Shown one piece after another: positions 28,984-36,646 of a DNA stretch of 43,108 bases. This DNA comes from a virus, in IMG/VR virus record IMGVR_UViG_3300032331_002702, positions 1-43,108 of that record, one strand, 5' to 3'. Every line of letters starts with the position of its first letter. Positions within the stretch are counted from its first letter, which is position 1. The translations under genes and the position numbers were made by a program. The notes beneath the pieces are model-generated. The model worked only from the letters and a program-made list of their open reading frames with translations, was not told the DNA's origin and did not search any database.

Positions 28984-29138
28984 TGTTCTTCTTTTTGGAT
29001 TGATATTGTTATAATTACAACTGCATCAAAGATAGCCCTTAACAAGTGTTTGTTAGTGGGTTCAGGAACCATAAACAACATATAAATCAAACTACACAAT
29101 GCTGTAAGGTATGCTATAAATGATATAAACTTTTTCAT
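28980..29138 (-). CDS. Small membrane protein upstream of lysin, 52 aa
   Basis: FISFIAYLTALCSLIYMLFM and AIFDAVVIITISI are two hydrophobic segments. Stop overlaps the lysin ATG (ATGA). Being paired with the lysin, it could be holin-like, but that is inference only. Confidence 0.6.
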   Translation of the reverse strand: MKKFISFIAYLTALCSLIYMLFMVPEPTNKHLLRAIFDAVVIITISIQKEEQ

Positions 29139-29159
29139 AATCTTTATTTTTAATTTATT

Positions 29160-29191
29160 TAAATATATGAAAAAAGGCCCGGTAACCCGAG
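29160..29191 (-). promoter_or_regulatory. Early-type promoter for 29138, hairpin form
   Basis: CTCGGGTTAC in place of TTAGG, then TATATTTA at the normal spacing; the -33 box is part of the hairpin 29175-29194. Confidence 0.55.
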
Positions 29192-29194
29192 CCT
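29175..29194 (-). terminator. Terminator inside promoter element
   Basis: AGGCTCGG/CCGGGCCT stem with one mismatch, 3-4-base loop, then TTTTTT next to the -7 box; 6 bases after stop 29200. Confidence 0.7.
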
Positions 29195-29199
29195 ATAAT

Positions 29200-29460
29200 T
29201 TAGAATCTATTTGCTATTTTTTTTAGCAACTCATCCTCTTCATTTGTTAAACAAAGTCGATTTTGATAAATCTTAATCAACATATTATTAAATTCAGTTT
29301 CTGGGATTGAGTCTCTATGAGTTGGATTAAGAATGAACCATCGTCTAGTTGCTTTTAATGTATCAACAAATTCATGAATATCTCTTTCACTACATAATTC
29401 AATAAATTCATCTACACTTAGATTGATATCTGCGTCTACATCTTTATAAAAGTGGGGCAT
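29200..29460 (-). CDS. Small acidic protein, 86 aa
   Basis: MPHFYKDVDADINLSVDEFI start, ECSERD and NEEDELLKKIANRF; small helical phage protein. Lies directly downstream of the ClpP gene. Unknown. Confidence 0.65.
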   Translation of the reverse strand: MPHFYKDVDADINLSVDEFIELCSERDIHEFVDTLKATRRWFILNPTHRDSIPETEFNNMLIKIYQNRLCLTNEEDELLKKIANRF

Positions 29461-29473
29461 AATTTTTTATTTT

Positions 29474-30157
29474 TTAAGGTTTATAAATTTCATCTGCAAA
29501 TCCTAAATCAACTGTTTCTTCTGCTGTTAGGATAGTGTCAAAGTTCAGCATTTCTTTTAATACTGATCTAAGTTCTTCTTTTTTCGTTTCTGCTTTTCTA
29601 GAAAACGTTTTTGGTGAGTCTAGTACACTTGATAGTGTTTTAGCTAAATATCCGTGGCCTTCTTTTTCTTCCTTATCTAACATAGCCTTAAGATAAATGT
29701 TTTCCATATCATGATTTATCCGTCTTTCCTCACTTATCCATTTTTCAATTAACGGTAATGAAGCATCATCAAATGATGTACCACCATAATGTATCATAAA
29801 TCTACTGTTAGGCATTAGGATACGTTTATCAGCGGCTTGTAAAATAATACTACCCATACTCATAGCATAACCATATACTTTAATGGTACAATGACATCTA
29901 GCGTTTTGAATAGCATCAAATATAGCCATTCCATGATACCACTCACCACCTGGATTATTCATGATGATAGTAATTTCATTGTCGTTTTTGGATTCCAATA
30001 CATGTAATCCTTTAATGAAGGATTCGGCCATTAAGTGATCAACTCCAGATTCATATTCTGATGTTCTATCAACTGAACCCATATACAGTACTCTATTTTC
30101 TGTATCTAGGTTATGATTAAACCATTTGTCTATACTCTCTTTTGTTAGTGTTGCCAT
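29474..30157 (-). CDS. clpP: ClpP-like serine protease
   Basis: 227 aa. GYAMSMGSIILQAAD carries the nucleophile serine (Ser100) with its oxyanion glycine, and MIHYGG the catalytic His (His123), as in ClpP. NNPGGEWYHGMAIFDAIQ matches the substrate-strand region. The order and spacing fit ClpP rather than SppA. In phages such proteins usually act as prohead or regulatory proteases. Sits between an acidic protein gene and the ligase gene. Confidence 0.85.
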   Translation of the reverse strand: MATLTKESIDKWFNHNLDTENRVLYMGSVDRTSEYESGVDHLMAESFIKGLHVLESKNDNEITIIMNNPGGEWYHGMAIFDAIQNARCHCTIKVYGYAMSMGSIILQAADKRILMPNSRFMIHYGGTSFDDASLPLIEKWISEERRINHDMENIYLKAMLDKEEKEGHGYLAKTLSSVLDSPKTFSRKAETKKEELRSVLKEMLNFDTILTAEETVDLGFADEIYKP

Positions 30158-30158
30158 A

Positions 30159-31238
30159 TTATTCGTAACTTTCTCTGTCTATCTTAATCACATATGGAAA
30201 TCTAGGTACCCCATCAGGTGTTAGGTTAAAATATTTTACTGTGGCTGATTTACCTATAAGTTGGTCTCGCTCAGCCCACATACGTTGACATTCTTCCCAA
30301 TTAAATTTAGGTGATGAGTTGAAACGTTTGCCTGTTTTACTTTCAAATATAAATGAACCTACCATTCCTGTCTTGTTACCAATACCTTCTTCTACACCTA
30401 AAATAGTATATTCCTCATCTATAAATGACTTATGTTTAAGGAGTGATTTACTACGTTTATTTTCATATGGTTTGTCTAAACGAATCATTTGTCCTTCATA
30501 TCCCTGCTCTATATATTCATAGTAATAGTTTTCTATGTCTTCATTTTCAAAGCATTCATGGGTATCAACTAATACACAACAATCAGGTAACTTTAAACTC
30601 CATAACATATTATATCTTTCCGAGAAGATACCTTTATCGCTTGGTAAATCATAGATATGATATTGAATTTGTTCTTTACTTTTAACTAAATCTTCTTCTG
30701 TTGGTTTGGTTTTCTTAACCAATGAACAAATAGCGTTAAAATCATTTGCAAATTTATCCGCATATAACTCACCATCAAATACTAGATTTGGATCTGTTTC
30801 AAATAAGTACTTCATTGTCTCAAAAATATGAGGAGCAGATATAATTCGTTTTCCATTTCTACTCCACATTCCATCTTTCTTTACAATACAACGAATACCA
30901 TCTAATTTAGGTTGGGAATAAATAGGAAATTTAACTTTAGCTTTTTCCTTATGCCAATCATGAGCTAGCATTGGTTCAAAATATGTTTCATTATCAATAT
31001 CTGAAATATTTTCAAATGAACCTGTCTCCATTTTCTTACGGTGCATTGCTGTTGCTTCTTTCATTGCTTGTTCCTCAGCGGTACAATATGATTTAGCAGC
31101 ACATACTTTCCATTCAGAGGTAGTTTTGACTCCATCTGTATAACCTGATATGGTTCTGTATTTGTTGTCTTCTACTTCGACAACATATTCATTGATTTTG
31201 CCGTTTGTGGCGCGGGAGTATAGTGTGTTTAGTCTCAT
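30159..31238 (-). CDS. ATP-dependent DNA ligase
   Basis: 359 aa. SQPKLDGIRCIV holds the nucleotidyl-transfer motif with Lys111; WSRNGKRI (motif Ia-like), LVFDGELYADKF (III), EGQMIRLDKPYE (IV) and LLKHKS (V) follow in the order expected of ATP ligases. The N-terminal 90 residues (ATNGKINEYVVEVEDNKYRT) look like a WGR-type DNA-binding region. Role: sealing nicks in phage DNA replication and repair. Confidence 0.92.
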   Translation of the reverse strand: MRLNTLYSRATNGKINEYVVEVEDNKYRTISGYTDGVKTTSEWKVCAAKSYCTAEEQAMKEATAMHRKKMETGSFENISDIDNETYFEPMLAHDWHKEKAKVKFPIYSQPKLDGIRCIVKKDGMWSRNGKRIISAPHIFETMKYLFETDPNLVFDGELYADKFANDFNAICSLVKKTKPTEEDLVKSKEQIQYHIYDLPSDKGIFSERYNMLWSLKLPDCCVLVDTHECFENEDIENYYYEYIEQGYEGQMIRLDKPYENKRSKSLLKHKSFIDEEYTILGVEEGIGNKTGMVGSFIFESKTGKRFNSSPKFNWEECQRMWAERDQLIGKSATVKYFNLTPDGVPRFPYVIKIDRESYE

Positions 31239-31254
31239 AACCTTTTATTTGAAT

Positions 31255-31286
31255 TAAATATATGTAAAGGAATTAAGTAAGCCAAA
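31255..31286 (-). promoter_or_regulatory. Early-type promoter for 31238 (TTTG form)
   Basis: TTTGGCTTAC, 20-base gap, TATATTTA; 16 bases before ligase ATG, so the ligase-ClpP pair starts here. Confidence 0.75.
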
Positions 31287-31521
31287 TACTTCTTTTTTTA
31301 AGTTTTGTATAACTTCTTAAACGAGCAATATGTGTTGGTTGTGGTAACCCTTTACAATGACAATAATGTTCAAAATTACTTATAATTCTATAACAACTTT
31401 CAATATGATTTATATTAGTACATGATTTAATGATGGTCACAATCTTATTATGTTTAACCTGAATCTTTTTAAGTTCGGCCAAACGCTCTTGTGTCTTTGA
31501 TTTTTCTTGGGTCCACATCAT
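31273..31521 (-). CDS. Small basic protein, 82 aa
   Basis: MMWTQEKSKTQERLAELKKI start, basic, with NINHIESCYRIISNFEHYCH. Overlaps the upstream gene by 53 bases, and its 3' end covers the -33 box of the ligase promoter. Unknown. Confidence 0.55.
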   Translation of the reverse strand: MMWTQEKSKTQERLAELKKIQVKHNKIVTIIKSCTNINHIESCYRIISNFEHYCHCKGLPQPTHIARLRSYTKLKKRSIWLT

Positions 31522-31780
31522 TTGGATAAAGAAGTCCTTGCTTCTTAACTTTGTTTAAATTAACAACAATGTTTGTACCATATAAATATACGGGACCCTC
31601 GTAAATCTCAGTAACGTATTCTTTGCCTTTAATTTGTGATATCCTTCTTGGATATGTATATGACCTAAATTCTCTACAAGTTATTCTATACCAGTTTCCA
31701 TTTGGTAGTTGTACTTCTAAACATCCAGCTGAGTTAAATGGATACTCTAGTTTTACGGTTGCGCCTTTTTTCTCTGACAT
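31469..31780 (-). CDS. Beta-rich small protein, 103 aa
   Basis: KLEYPFNSAGCLEVQLPNGN then WYRITCREFRSYTYPRRISQ; a beta-rich protein, possibly capsid or scaffold related. Overlaps both neighbours. Unknown. Confidence 0.6.
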   Translation of the reverse strand: MSEKKGATVKLEYPFNSAGCLEVQLPNGNWYRITCREFRSYTYPRRISQIKGKEYVTEIYEGPVYLYGTNIVVNLNKVKKQGLLYPNDVDPRKIKDTRAFGRT

Positions 31781-31985
31781 TTTCTAAAAACATTTGTTCT
31801 AATTGTAAGTGGTGATATCTTTGCATGAAATCAAATTTTGATTGACCTTGTAGTGGTTTTGCTTCATCCATGTCTTCTGAAAAGAATGGATAGCCTTCTC
31901 TACAACCTGCAAATACTCTAGCCCGTTCATCTAATATAATGAATTCAGGTTCAACTTCAATTTCTTTCTTATTTTTCTTCTTCAT
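31734..31985 (-). CDS. Small basic protein, 83 aa
   Basis: MKKKNKKEIEVEPEFIILDE start, then SKFDFMQRYHHLQLEQMFLE. ATG 31985 is used; a TTG at 31994 would add 3 residues. Overlaps the upstream gene by 17 bases. Unknown. Confidence 0.6.
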   Translation of the reverse strand: MKKKNKKEIEVEPEFIILDERARVFAGCREGYPFFSEDMDEAKPLQGQSKFDFMQRYHHLQLEQMFLENVREKRRNRKTRVSI

Positions 31986-32250
31986 AGTTTTCAATTAATA
32001 GTACCACAAAATCTCTTAAACGTCTGCTTAATGTAGATGTCTTTTGTTGAACTAAATCGTATTCTTCTTTTAATGTACGATTGTTTGCTGCAATGTGATC
32101 ATATATCTCCCATGCCATTTTTTGTCCTTTAGAAGGTGGGTATGGTGTATTAGACCACTCACCTGGATTGTTTGGATTTGTGTATACTCCTTCTGCTAAT
32201 TGTGCATCAGATCCATCTGCTGATTTTCCTGTAATGATTGTTCCGCTCAT
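31969..32250 (-). CDS. Unknown protein, 93 aa
   Basis: MSGTIITGKSADGSDAQLAE start, PNNPGEWSNTPYPPSKGQKM, helical end. No domain recognised. Confidence 0.65.
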   Translation of the reverse strand: MSGTIITGKSADGSDAQLAEGVYTNPNNPGEWSNTPYPPSKGQKMAWEIYDHIAANNRTLKEEYDLVQQKTSTLSRRLRDFVVLLIENYEEEK

Positions 32251-32253
32251 ATT

Positions 32254-32580
32254 TTATTTTTGTTTTAATTCTTCTTTTAATCGTTTAAGGAATGATTCGT
32301 TTCCATCATCACCACTGATTAACCAATCAATGCGGTGTGCATAGATCTGAGCTAGTTTAAGTAACTCAACACCCTTCTTGAACTCCTCAATCACTTCATC
32401 TGGATACTTGTAGTGACACAAGTCCTCAGGATATTTTTCATACCATTCAGGATCTCTCCAGTTTTCATCCTTTAACTCTTCCATAGTCTTTTTGCGACCA
32501 TTCTTTTCAATCAATTTCTCTATTGAATCAGCCATGTAACCAATCTTGTATTGGTCGTAATCAAAATGTCCTCCACTCAT
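32254..32580 (-). CDS. Conserved phage protein (MSGGHFDYDQYKI family)
   Basis: 108 aa. MSGGHFDYDQYKIGYMADSI and RIDWLISGDDGNESFLKRL are the two blocks of a widely distributed conserved phage/bacterial protein of unknown function. Middle part is charged and helical. Co-transcribed with neighbours (3-base gaps). Confidence 0.75.
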   Translation of the reverse strand: MSGGHFDYDQYKIGYMADSIEKLIEKNGRKKTMEELKDENWRDPEWYEKYPEDLCHYKYPDEVIEEFKKGVELLKLAQIYAHRIDWLISGDDGNESFLKRLKEELKQK

Positions 32581-32583
32581 AAC

Positions 32584-32829
32584 TTATTTTTGTTTTTTAT
32601 ATTTTTTAAATGCTTCGTCTAAGTAATGAGATAGTTCAGGTGATACATTTTCATTAAGTGGTTCTAAATATTTTTTTAGATCCTTTTTATCAATAGTTTT
32701 CCACTCAAATGTGTATCTAAGATATATTTTATCTTCTATTTCCTTATAATTAAAGACCATATCTTCTGATGTCACTACAGAGAATATTTCCATTAGTGCT
32801 TTTTTAGCTCTTGTTCGTTTCCAACTCAT
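32584..32829 (-). CDS. Small basic protein, 81 aa
   Basis: MSWKRTRAKKALMEIFSVVT start; helical with YLEPLNENVSPELSHYLDEA. Stop is 3 bases from the next ATG. Unknown. Confidence 0.6.
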   Translation of the reverse strand: MSWKRTRAKKALMEIFSVVTSEDMVFNYKEIEDKIYLRYTFEWKTIDKKDLKKYLEPLNENVSPELSHYLDEAFKKYKKQK

Positions 32830-33110
32830 ATGATTCCTAATTCTTTAGCTCTAGTATAAGCAACTAATTTACCATTGGCTGGATTTAAGTACTTACGTTT
32901 TGTTTTAGGTAGTTTGTCGTTTTCGACTTCATCAATTTCATCCTTAAACCATTCTTTAGGATAAAACAATTCAACCTCAATAGGACCGTTTGGACTCTTA
33001 TCTAAGTCGTAATGCCATTTTTGGCTACGTCCATCATCAAACTTAAACTCCCTAATAAATTTTCTTGGTTGTGTTTCAGCTGTTTGTTCAACTGGTCTAC
33101 CTTTCGCCAT
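32826..33110 (-). CDS. Small protein with GRP start, 94 aa
   Basis: MAKGRPVEQTAETQPRKFIR opens with the same KGRPV motif as the tandem GRP proteins. The rest is charged (WHYDLDKSPNGPIEVELFYP). First gene of the 33110-31273 operon. May contact DNA; otherwise unknown. Confidence 0.65.
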   Translation of the reverse strand: MAKGRPVEQTAETQPRKFIREFKFDDGRSQKWHYDLDKSPNGPIEVELFYPKEWFKDEIDEVENDKLPKTKRKYLNPANGKLVAYTRAKELGII

Positions 33111-33124
33111 AACCTTAATTTTTA

Positions 33125-33156
33125 TTAAATATAAAAAAGAAGGCTCGGTATTCCGA
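33125..33156 (-). promoter_or_regulatory. Early-type promoter for 33110, hairpin form
   Basis: CTCGGAATAC ... TATATTTA at normal spacing; the -33 region is the arm of the terminator 33141-33160. Confidence 0.5.
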
Positions 33157-33160
33157 GCCT
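33141..33160 (-). terminator. Terminator inside promoter element
   Basis: Perfect 8-bp AGGCTCGG/CCGAGCCT stem with a 4-base loop, then TCTTTTTT; 8 bases after stop 33169. Confidence 0.8.
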
Positions 33161-33168
33161 TTTATATT

Positions 33169-33633
33169 TTATTTAACTGATAACAGTTCAAATTTTTCTT
33201 TTGACGTTCGAACACTTTGATGTTCTTTTCTAGCTTCAGCATATGCTAAGTCACGTGCTTCTTCCTCATTACGTGCTTTTACAGTTACATCATCAAAATC
33301 ATAATCATCCTCACCATACCAATAAGCATACTCAAAAGTATACTCTTTATTTTTGGTTTTGTTATTTATAGTCTGAGTTATACCTTCGGTTTTATTGTTT
33401 ATAATCTGTAAAACATCTGATATGAAATCATCATCATTCATAAGATTTAATATCTCTGTTTTAGTATTTCCATCTTGGTTTAGATAGTCAGATATCAATT
33501 TGATTTTCTCTTTTTCTGATTTACCTTCAGCCTTTGATTTAATAGCGTTACCTACTTTTTCTGAGTAGGGACCTTCGTTAAGTGCTTTAGCTACTTCTTC
33601 CTTAATAATTTGTTGTATTCTAGATAGTTTCAT
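33169..33633 (-). CDS. Virion-associated-type protein, 154 aa
   Basis: MKLSRIQQIIKEEVAKALNE is a start shared with several proteins of T4-like marine phages (xxLkqxIkEE). Also SKAEGKSEKEKIKLISDYLN. The candidate late box lies 14 bases upstream. Likely a virion or capsid-interior protein, by similarity of the start only. Confidence 0.6.
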   Translation of the reverse strand: MKLSRIQQIIKEEVAKALNEGPYSEKVGNAIKSKAEGKSEKEKIKLISDYLNQDGNTKTEILNLMNDDDFISDVLQIINNKTEGITQTINNKTKNKEYTFEYAYWYGEDDYDFDDVTVKARNEEEARDLAYAEARKEHQSVRTSKEKFELLSVK

Positions 33634-33647
33634 ATTGTATAGTTATA

Positions 33648-33658
33648 TGTTATAAATA
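33648..33658 (-). promoter_or_regulatory. Candidate late promoter before 33633
   Basis: TATTTATAACA, 14 bases before ATG; same 11-mer as at 2502 and 28386. Confidence 0.4.
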
Positions 33659-33660
33659 TA

Positions 33661-34176
33661 TTAAGAAACTTGTTTCTTCGGCCTACCTCGTTTACCTGTG
33701 CTATTTTTCTTTTTCTCAACTAGTGCTGTTTCTTTAGCGGCTTTTAACGCAGGATCCATAGGTTTACGTCCTCGTTTACCTCCTGTAGGTACATATACTG
33801 GTAGTGTTTTCTTAAGTGCTGGGTCCATTTTAGGTCTACCACGTTTACCACTAACACCAGTACTTACTTTTTCCTTAACAGCGTTTTGTGCTTTGGAGAA
33901 ATAGCTTTTCATACCTAAATGAAACGGATGTACTATTACTTCATTTAAATTAAAGTTATATATACCTCCATCAGGTCCAAATACTTCAAATCCACCTTGT
34001 GGAAAACCAGGTGAACCAGGTAGGAACTGTTTCCTAAGTTTAAAATACATTTGTGGATCGTCAAAGTGACGAGCCGGTAGTACTCGACATTCAGGTTTAA
34101 AGTTTAGGAATTTTTCCTCAACATCCGTGAAATACTTGTACGGGGGAAATGCTTCTGTATTTTCGTTGATTTTCAT
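33661..34176 (-). CDS. Protein with three C-terminal AT-hooks, 171 aa
   Basis: The first 100 residues are a folded, Phe/Pro-rich domain (FPPYKYFTDVEEKFLNFKPE). The last 65 carry three hook motifs: KRGRPK at 111-116, KRGRKP at 134-139 and KRGRPK at 162-167, in an Ala/Lys linker. Predicted AT-rich DNA binding; it may organise the phage genome or sense host DNA. Confidence 0.7.
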   Translation of the reverse strand: MKINENTEAFPPYKYFTDVEEKFLNFKPECRVLPARHFDDPQMYFKLRKQFLPGSPGFPQGGFEVFGPDGGIYNFNLNEVIVHPFHLGMKSYFSKAQNAVKEKVSTGVSGKRGRPKMDPALKKTLPVYVPTGGKRGRKPMDPALKAAKETALVEKKKNSTGKRGRPKKQVS

Positions 34177-34194
34177 AACTTTTATTTTATACGC

Positions 34195-34226
34195 TAAATA
34201 TACAAAAGAGGACTTGGTAATCCAAG
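34195..34226 (-). promoter_or_regulatory. Early-type promoter for 34176 with hairpin
   Basis: CTTGGATTAC, 20-base gap, TATATTTA. Confidence 0.6.
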
Positions 34227-34229
34227 CCC
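34210..34229 (-). terminator. Hairpin in promoter element
   Basis: GGGCTTGG/CCAAGTCC stem with one G-T pair and 4-base loop, then TCTTTT; 6 bases after stop 34235. Confidence 0.65.
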
Positions 34230-34234
34230 TTAAA

Positions 34235-34570
34235 TTATTTCTTTAGTTTAACACCTCTACCTTTCAAAATATCGGCGTAAGTTACTTTACCATCACCTGT
34301 CAGGTCTGGGAATGATTTTTTCTCATCCATCCCTACTGGTCCAGGTACTTCTTTAGTCATTAAAAAGTTATATACTTCTTCAACATCGTCTTTTGATGTT
34401 GAGATGTGATCAGCAGCCCAGTCATGTCCATTTGCTAAAATAGCGTCAACTGTTTTTTCATCTAATTGAAGCATTTTATCAACTGCGTTTTTAATGATTT
34501 TAAGATTTTCGAAGAACATGTAGCGACCTAATTCTTCTTTAATAAGTTGTTTTAATTCTGATTTTTTCAT
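34235..34570 (-). CDS. Phage protein with EF-hand-like end, 111 aa
   Basis: MKKSELKQLIKEELGRYMFF start (same xLKQLIKEE pattern as 33169) and a C-terminal DLTGDGKVTYADILKGRGVK, which has the Asp/Asn/Gly spacing of a dockerin/EF-hand calcium loop. The type is known from T4-like marine phages. Function unknown; a calcium-stabilised virion part is plausible. Confidence 0.65.
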   Translation of the reverse strand: MKKSELKQLIKEELGRYMFFENLKIIKNAVDKMLQLDEKTVDAILANGHDWAADHISTSKDDVEEVYNFLMTKEVPGPVGMDEKKSFPDLTGDGKVTYADILKGRGVKLKK

Positions 34571-34713
34571 TTACCTTGACCTCTATATGGTTTTTTCCAA
34601 TTTTTACTTGATTTTAAAACGCTTGTTTTTTTCTTACTATGACGACCAGGACGACTGACGCTTTTCTTTATAAGAACTTTAGATGTGTCTTTTGATTTTG
34701 ATTTTGCTGCCAT
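34567..34713 (-). CDS. Small basic conserved protein, 48 aa
   Basis: Ends SSKNWKKPYRGQGK, a motif that I recall from a conserved small protein of T4-like marine phages. Very basic (SKSKDTSKVLIKKSVSRPGR). Overlaps the next ATG (ATGA). Likely nucleic-acid binding; unproven. Confidence 0.65.
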   Translation of the reverse strand: MAAKSKSKDTSKVLIKKSVSRPGRHSKKKTSVLKSSKNWKKPYRGQGK

Positions 34714-34745
34714 TATTTATGTATGTTTTCTATACATATATAAAC

Positions 34746-35063
34746 TTATTTGACAGGTTTTGGTTTGTTTAAGGTTTTAATAGCTTTATCAATTTCAACA
34801 CATTCTTCATACATTTCACGATCTTCGAAATATTTTAAATTTTCTTTAAGAGTTTCGCTAAAATTAGTTCTTTCCAACGTTATATCAAACACTGTATTTT
34901 CTTCTAGGCATTTGACACTTAACACATGAACATTCTTTTTACGCGTTTTTAAGTTGCTTAAAATCGAAGTAACTATAGCCTGTGATATACTAAAGTGTTT
35001 ATTATCTACTAGATCCTGAAACTCGTGGAGTGTCTTAACTTCAAATTCTTTTGGTTTATTCAT
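34746..35063 (-). CDS. Unknown protein with C-terminal UVR-like motif, 105 aa
   Basis: KEFEVKTLHEFQDLVDNKHF start; ends ENLKYFEDREMYEECVEIDK, like the protein at 4682-5104. A helical hairpin of UVR type is likely. The two share only this end. Function unknown. Confidence 0.65.
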   Translation of the reverse strand: MNKPKEFEVKTLHEFQDLVDNKHFSISQAIVTSILSNLKTRKKNVHVLSVKCLEENTVFDITLERTNFSETLKENLKYFEDREMYEECVEIDKAIKTLNKPKPVK

Positions 35064-35065
35064 GA

Positions 35066-35224
35066 TTAAAATAGTTTTAGGAAGTTAGTATTAATTTTCT
35101 TTTCTTTTAATTTTTGTGCTTTCTCATCATTCTTAAGCATCTTAGTGGCTAATTTGTCTAAGTGTTCAGACTTCTGTTTATCGTAGTCTTTAACTAATGA
35201 GTTATGTTTTTTGTTTTTAGCCAT
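35066..35224 (-). CDS. Small basic helical protein, 52 aa
   Basis: MAKNKKHNSLVKDYDKQKSE then LATKMLKNDEKAQKLKEKKI; lysine-rich helix. Two bases before 35063. Unknown. Confidence 0.6.
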   Translation of the reverse strand: MAKNKKHNSLVKDYDKQKSEHLDKLATKMLKNDEKAQKLKEKKINTNFLKLF

Positions 35225-35238
35225 CAATAATAAATATT

Positions 35239-35892
35239 TTAGAATCGTGAAATGAATTCAGAACCATCATCCTCTGATTTAGGTGGTTCATACAATCCTA
35301 ATTCAATTAGACGTTGTTTCTGATAATCGTCCAATTCAAATTCAACCGCTTCACTAGTTCCATACACTGGTGTATGTGTTTCTAGTTGATGAATATCCTT
35401 GTTGTTGAATATTTCACCTATATTAATAAAGTAGCAGTTGTAACATAAGAACCTAATGTTACCTAAGTTATAGTGGTTTGGGTTGTTGTCTTTAAAATCA
35501 AGTATAAGTGGCATTTTATAGTCAGTTAACCGTCTATCATGAAAACCACACATTGCGCATTCTTCTTTTAAGTAACCTTCATCCAACATTTTCTTTTTAA
35601 TGTCTTCAGGTCTAAAATGAACTGCCGCTATTCTACCTTCAATTATGTCCAATACATCCCACTGTGATCTTTTTTCTGGATTGCCAGCTAAGAATTTAGG
35701 TATGCCTTTACCAGCTTGATTTTTATGAATTTCAAATAACGATCTACCACCTTCAAATTCCACATATTGTTTGGCCCATCCCTTATAGTGGATATAAGAA
35801 ACATTCAGATAGCGAGCGGCGGCCTTATTAGACTTGGTCATCCGCATCGCTAACTGGATTTGTTCTTTGGTTAGTGGTTTTGGTTTAGACAT
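35239..35892 (-). CDS. HTH plus HNH-like zinc-binding protein
   Basis: 217 aa. The start (MTKSNKAAARYLNVSYIHYK) looks like a helix-turn-helix. Residues 112-153 hold CxxC...CxxC (Cys112, Cys115, Cys150, Cys153) around YKMPLILDFKDNNPNHYNLG, the layout of an HNH-like zinc finger found in T4-like phages. The catalytic His of a true HNH nuclease is not obvious, so it may only bind DNA. Confidence 0.65.
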   Translation of the reverse strand: MSKPKPLTKEQIQLAMRMTKSNKAAARYLNVSYIHYKGWAKQYVEFEGGRSLFEIHKNQAGKGIPKFLAGNPEKRSQWDVLDIIEGRIAAVHFRPEDIKKKMLDEGYLKEECAMCGFHDRRLTDYKMPLILDFKDNNPNHYNLGNIRFLCYNCYFINIGEIFNNKDIHQLETHTPVYGTSEAVEFELDDYQKQRLIELGLYEPPKSEDDGSEFISRF

Positions 35893-36221
35893 TATTCTAA
35901 ATCTTCAATATCAATATCTTTTATTTCTTCTACCCCATCTAATTCATTCTCTGTTTCTTCTTCTTCTTCAATTTCATTATCTGGGTGAGGAATGTCGTCT
36001 TTTCTTTTACCGTGAAGTTTAAATTCTAGTTCTTTAAATTGTTCAAATTCTTCAGGTTCCATAATCACAATATCATTGTAAGTATGATCACCTTCTCCTA
36101 CAACAATAGTAACACCTGCTTTCTTTCCTGTTGTAGAACAAGAAACACATGTTGTTGCGTTAGGTAAAATTTCTACTCGTTTTGGATGAATTTCTTCTCT
36201 ACATGCTACACATTTTTTCAT
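35892..36221 (-). CDS. DksA/TraR-like zinc-finger protein
   Basis: 109 aa. CVACREEIHPKR and TTCVSC give Cys4, Cys7, Cys25 and Cys28, the spacing of the DksA/TraR zinc ribbon (here at the N-terminus). A long acidic tail follows (EIEEEEETENELDG). TraR-type phage proteins bind the secondary channel of RNA polymerase and alter initiation. Here the coiled coil of DksA is lacking, so that role is inference. Overlaps the next gene by one base. Confidence 0.6.
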   Translation of the reverse strand: MKKCVACREEIHPKRVEILPNATTCVSCSTTGKKAGVTIVVGEGDHTYNDIVIMEPEEFEQFKELEFKLHGKRKDDIPHPDNEIEEEEETENELDGVEEIKDIDIEDLE

Positions 36222-36226
36222 AACCT

Positions 36227-36646
36227 TTATTTTGTATCTGTATCTGTTTCTGGATTAGCTTCTTCAATTTTCTTTAAAAAGTCCCATAAGTCATTAGAAT
36301 TATTTAAATAAACTTCTTCTTCTTCTTGATCTTTTACTTTATATGTTAATGGAACTACTTTATTATCCTCATCAACTCGAGCAAAAACATACCAAAGCAT
36401 AATTTCTGCTTTCCAAAGACCATATTTAAGTAATATAAAACCTTCAATAATCTGATAGAATTGTTCTTCATATTCTAATAGATTAATTTTATATTTTTCA
36501 TAAGTTTCATTTGAACGATTCCAAACCTTAGTAAACATATCCATTGATTCAATGAATAATTCTTTTTCAGTAATTGTTTCTTGTTTTTTGGTTCGTTGTT
36601 TGAACTTTAATTTCTTACCAAAATTATTTAGATTTGGTTTCTTCAT
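36227..36646 (-). CDS. Conserved T4-like marine phage protein, 139 aa
   Basis: A block EEQFYQIIEGFILLKYGLWK, then AEIMLWYVFARVDEDNKVVP and KDQEEEEVYLNNSNDLWDFL: a conserved family I associate with T4-like marine phages. Function unknown. Basic start (KKLKFKQRTKKQE). Confidence 0.7.
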   Translation of the reverse strand: MKKPNLNNFGKKLKFKQRTKKQETITEKELFIESMDMFTKVWNRSNETYEKYKINLLEYEEQFYQIIEGFILLKYGLWKAEIMLWYVFARVDEDNKVVPLTYKVKDQEEEEVYLNNSNDLWDFLKKIEEANPETDTDTK

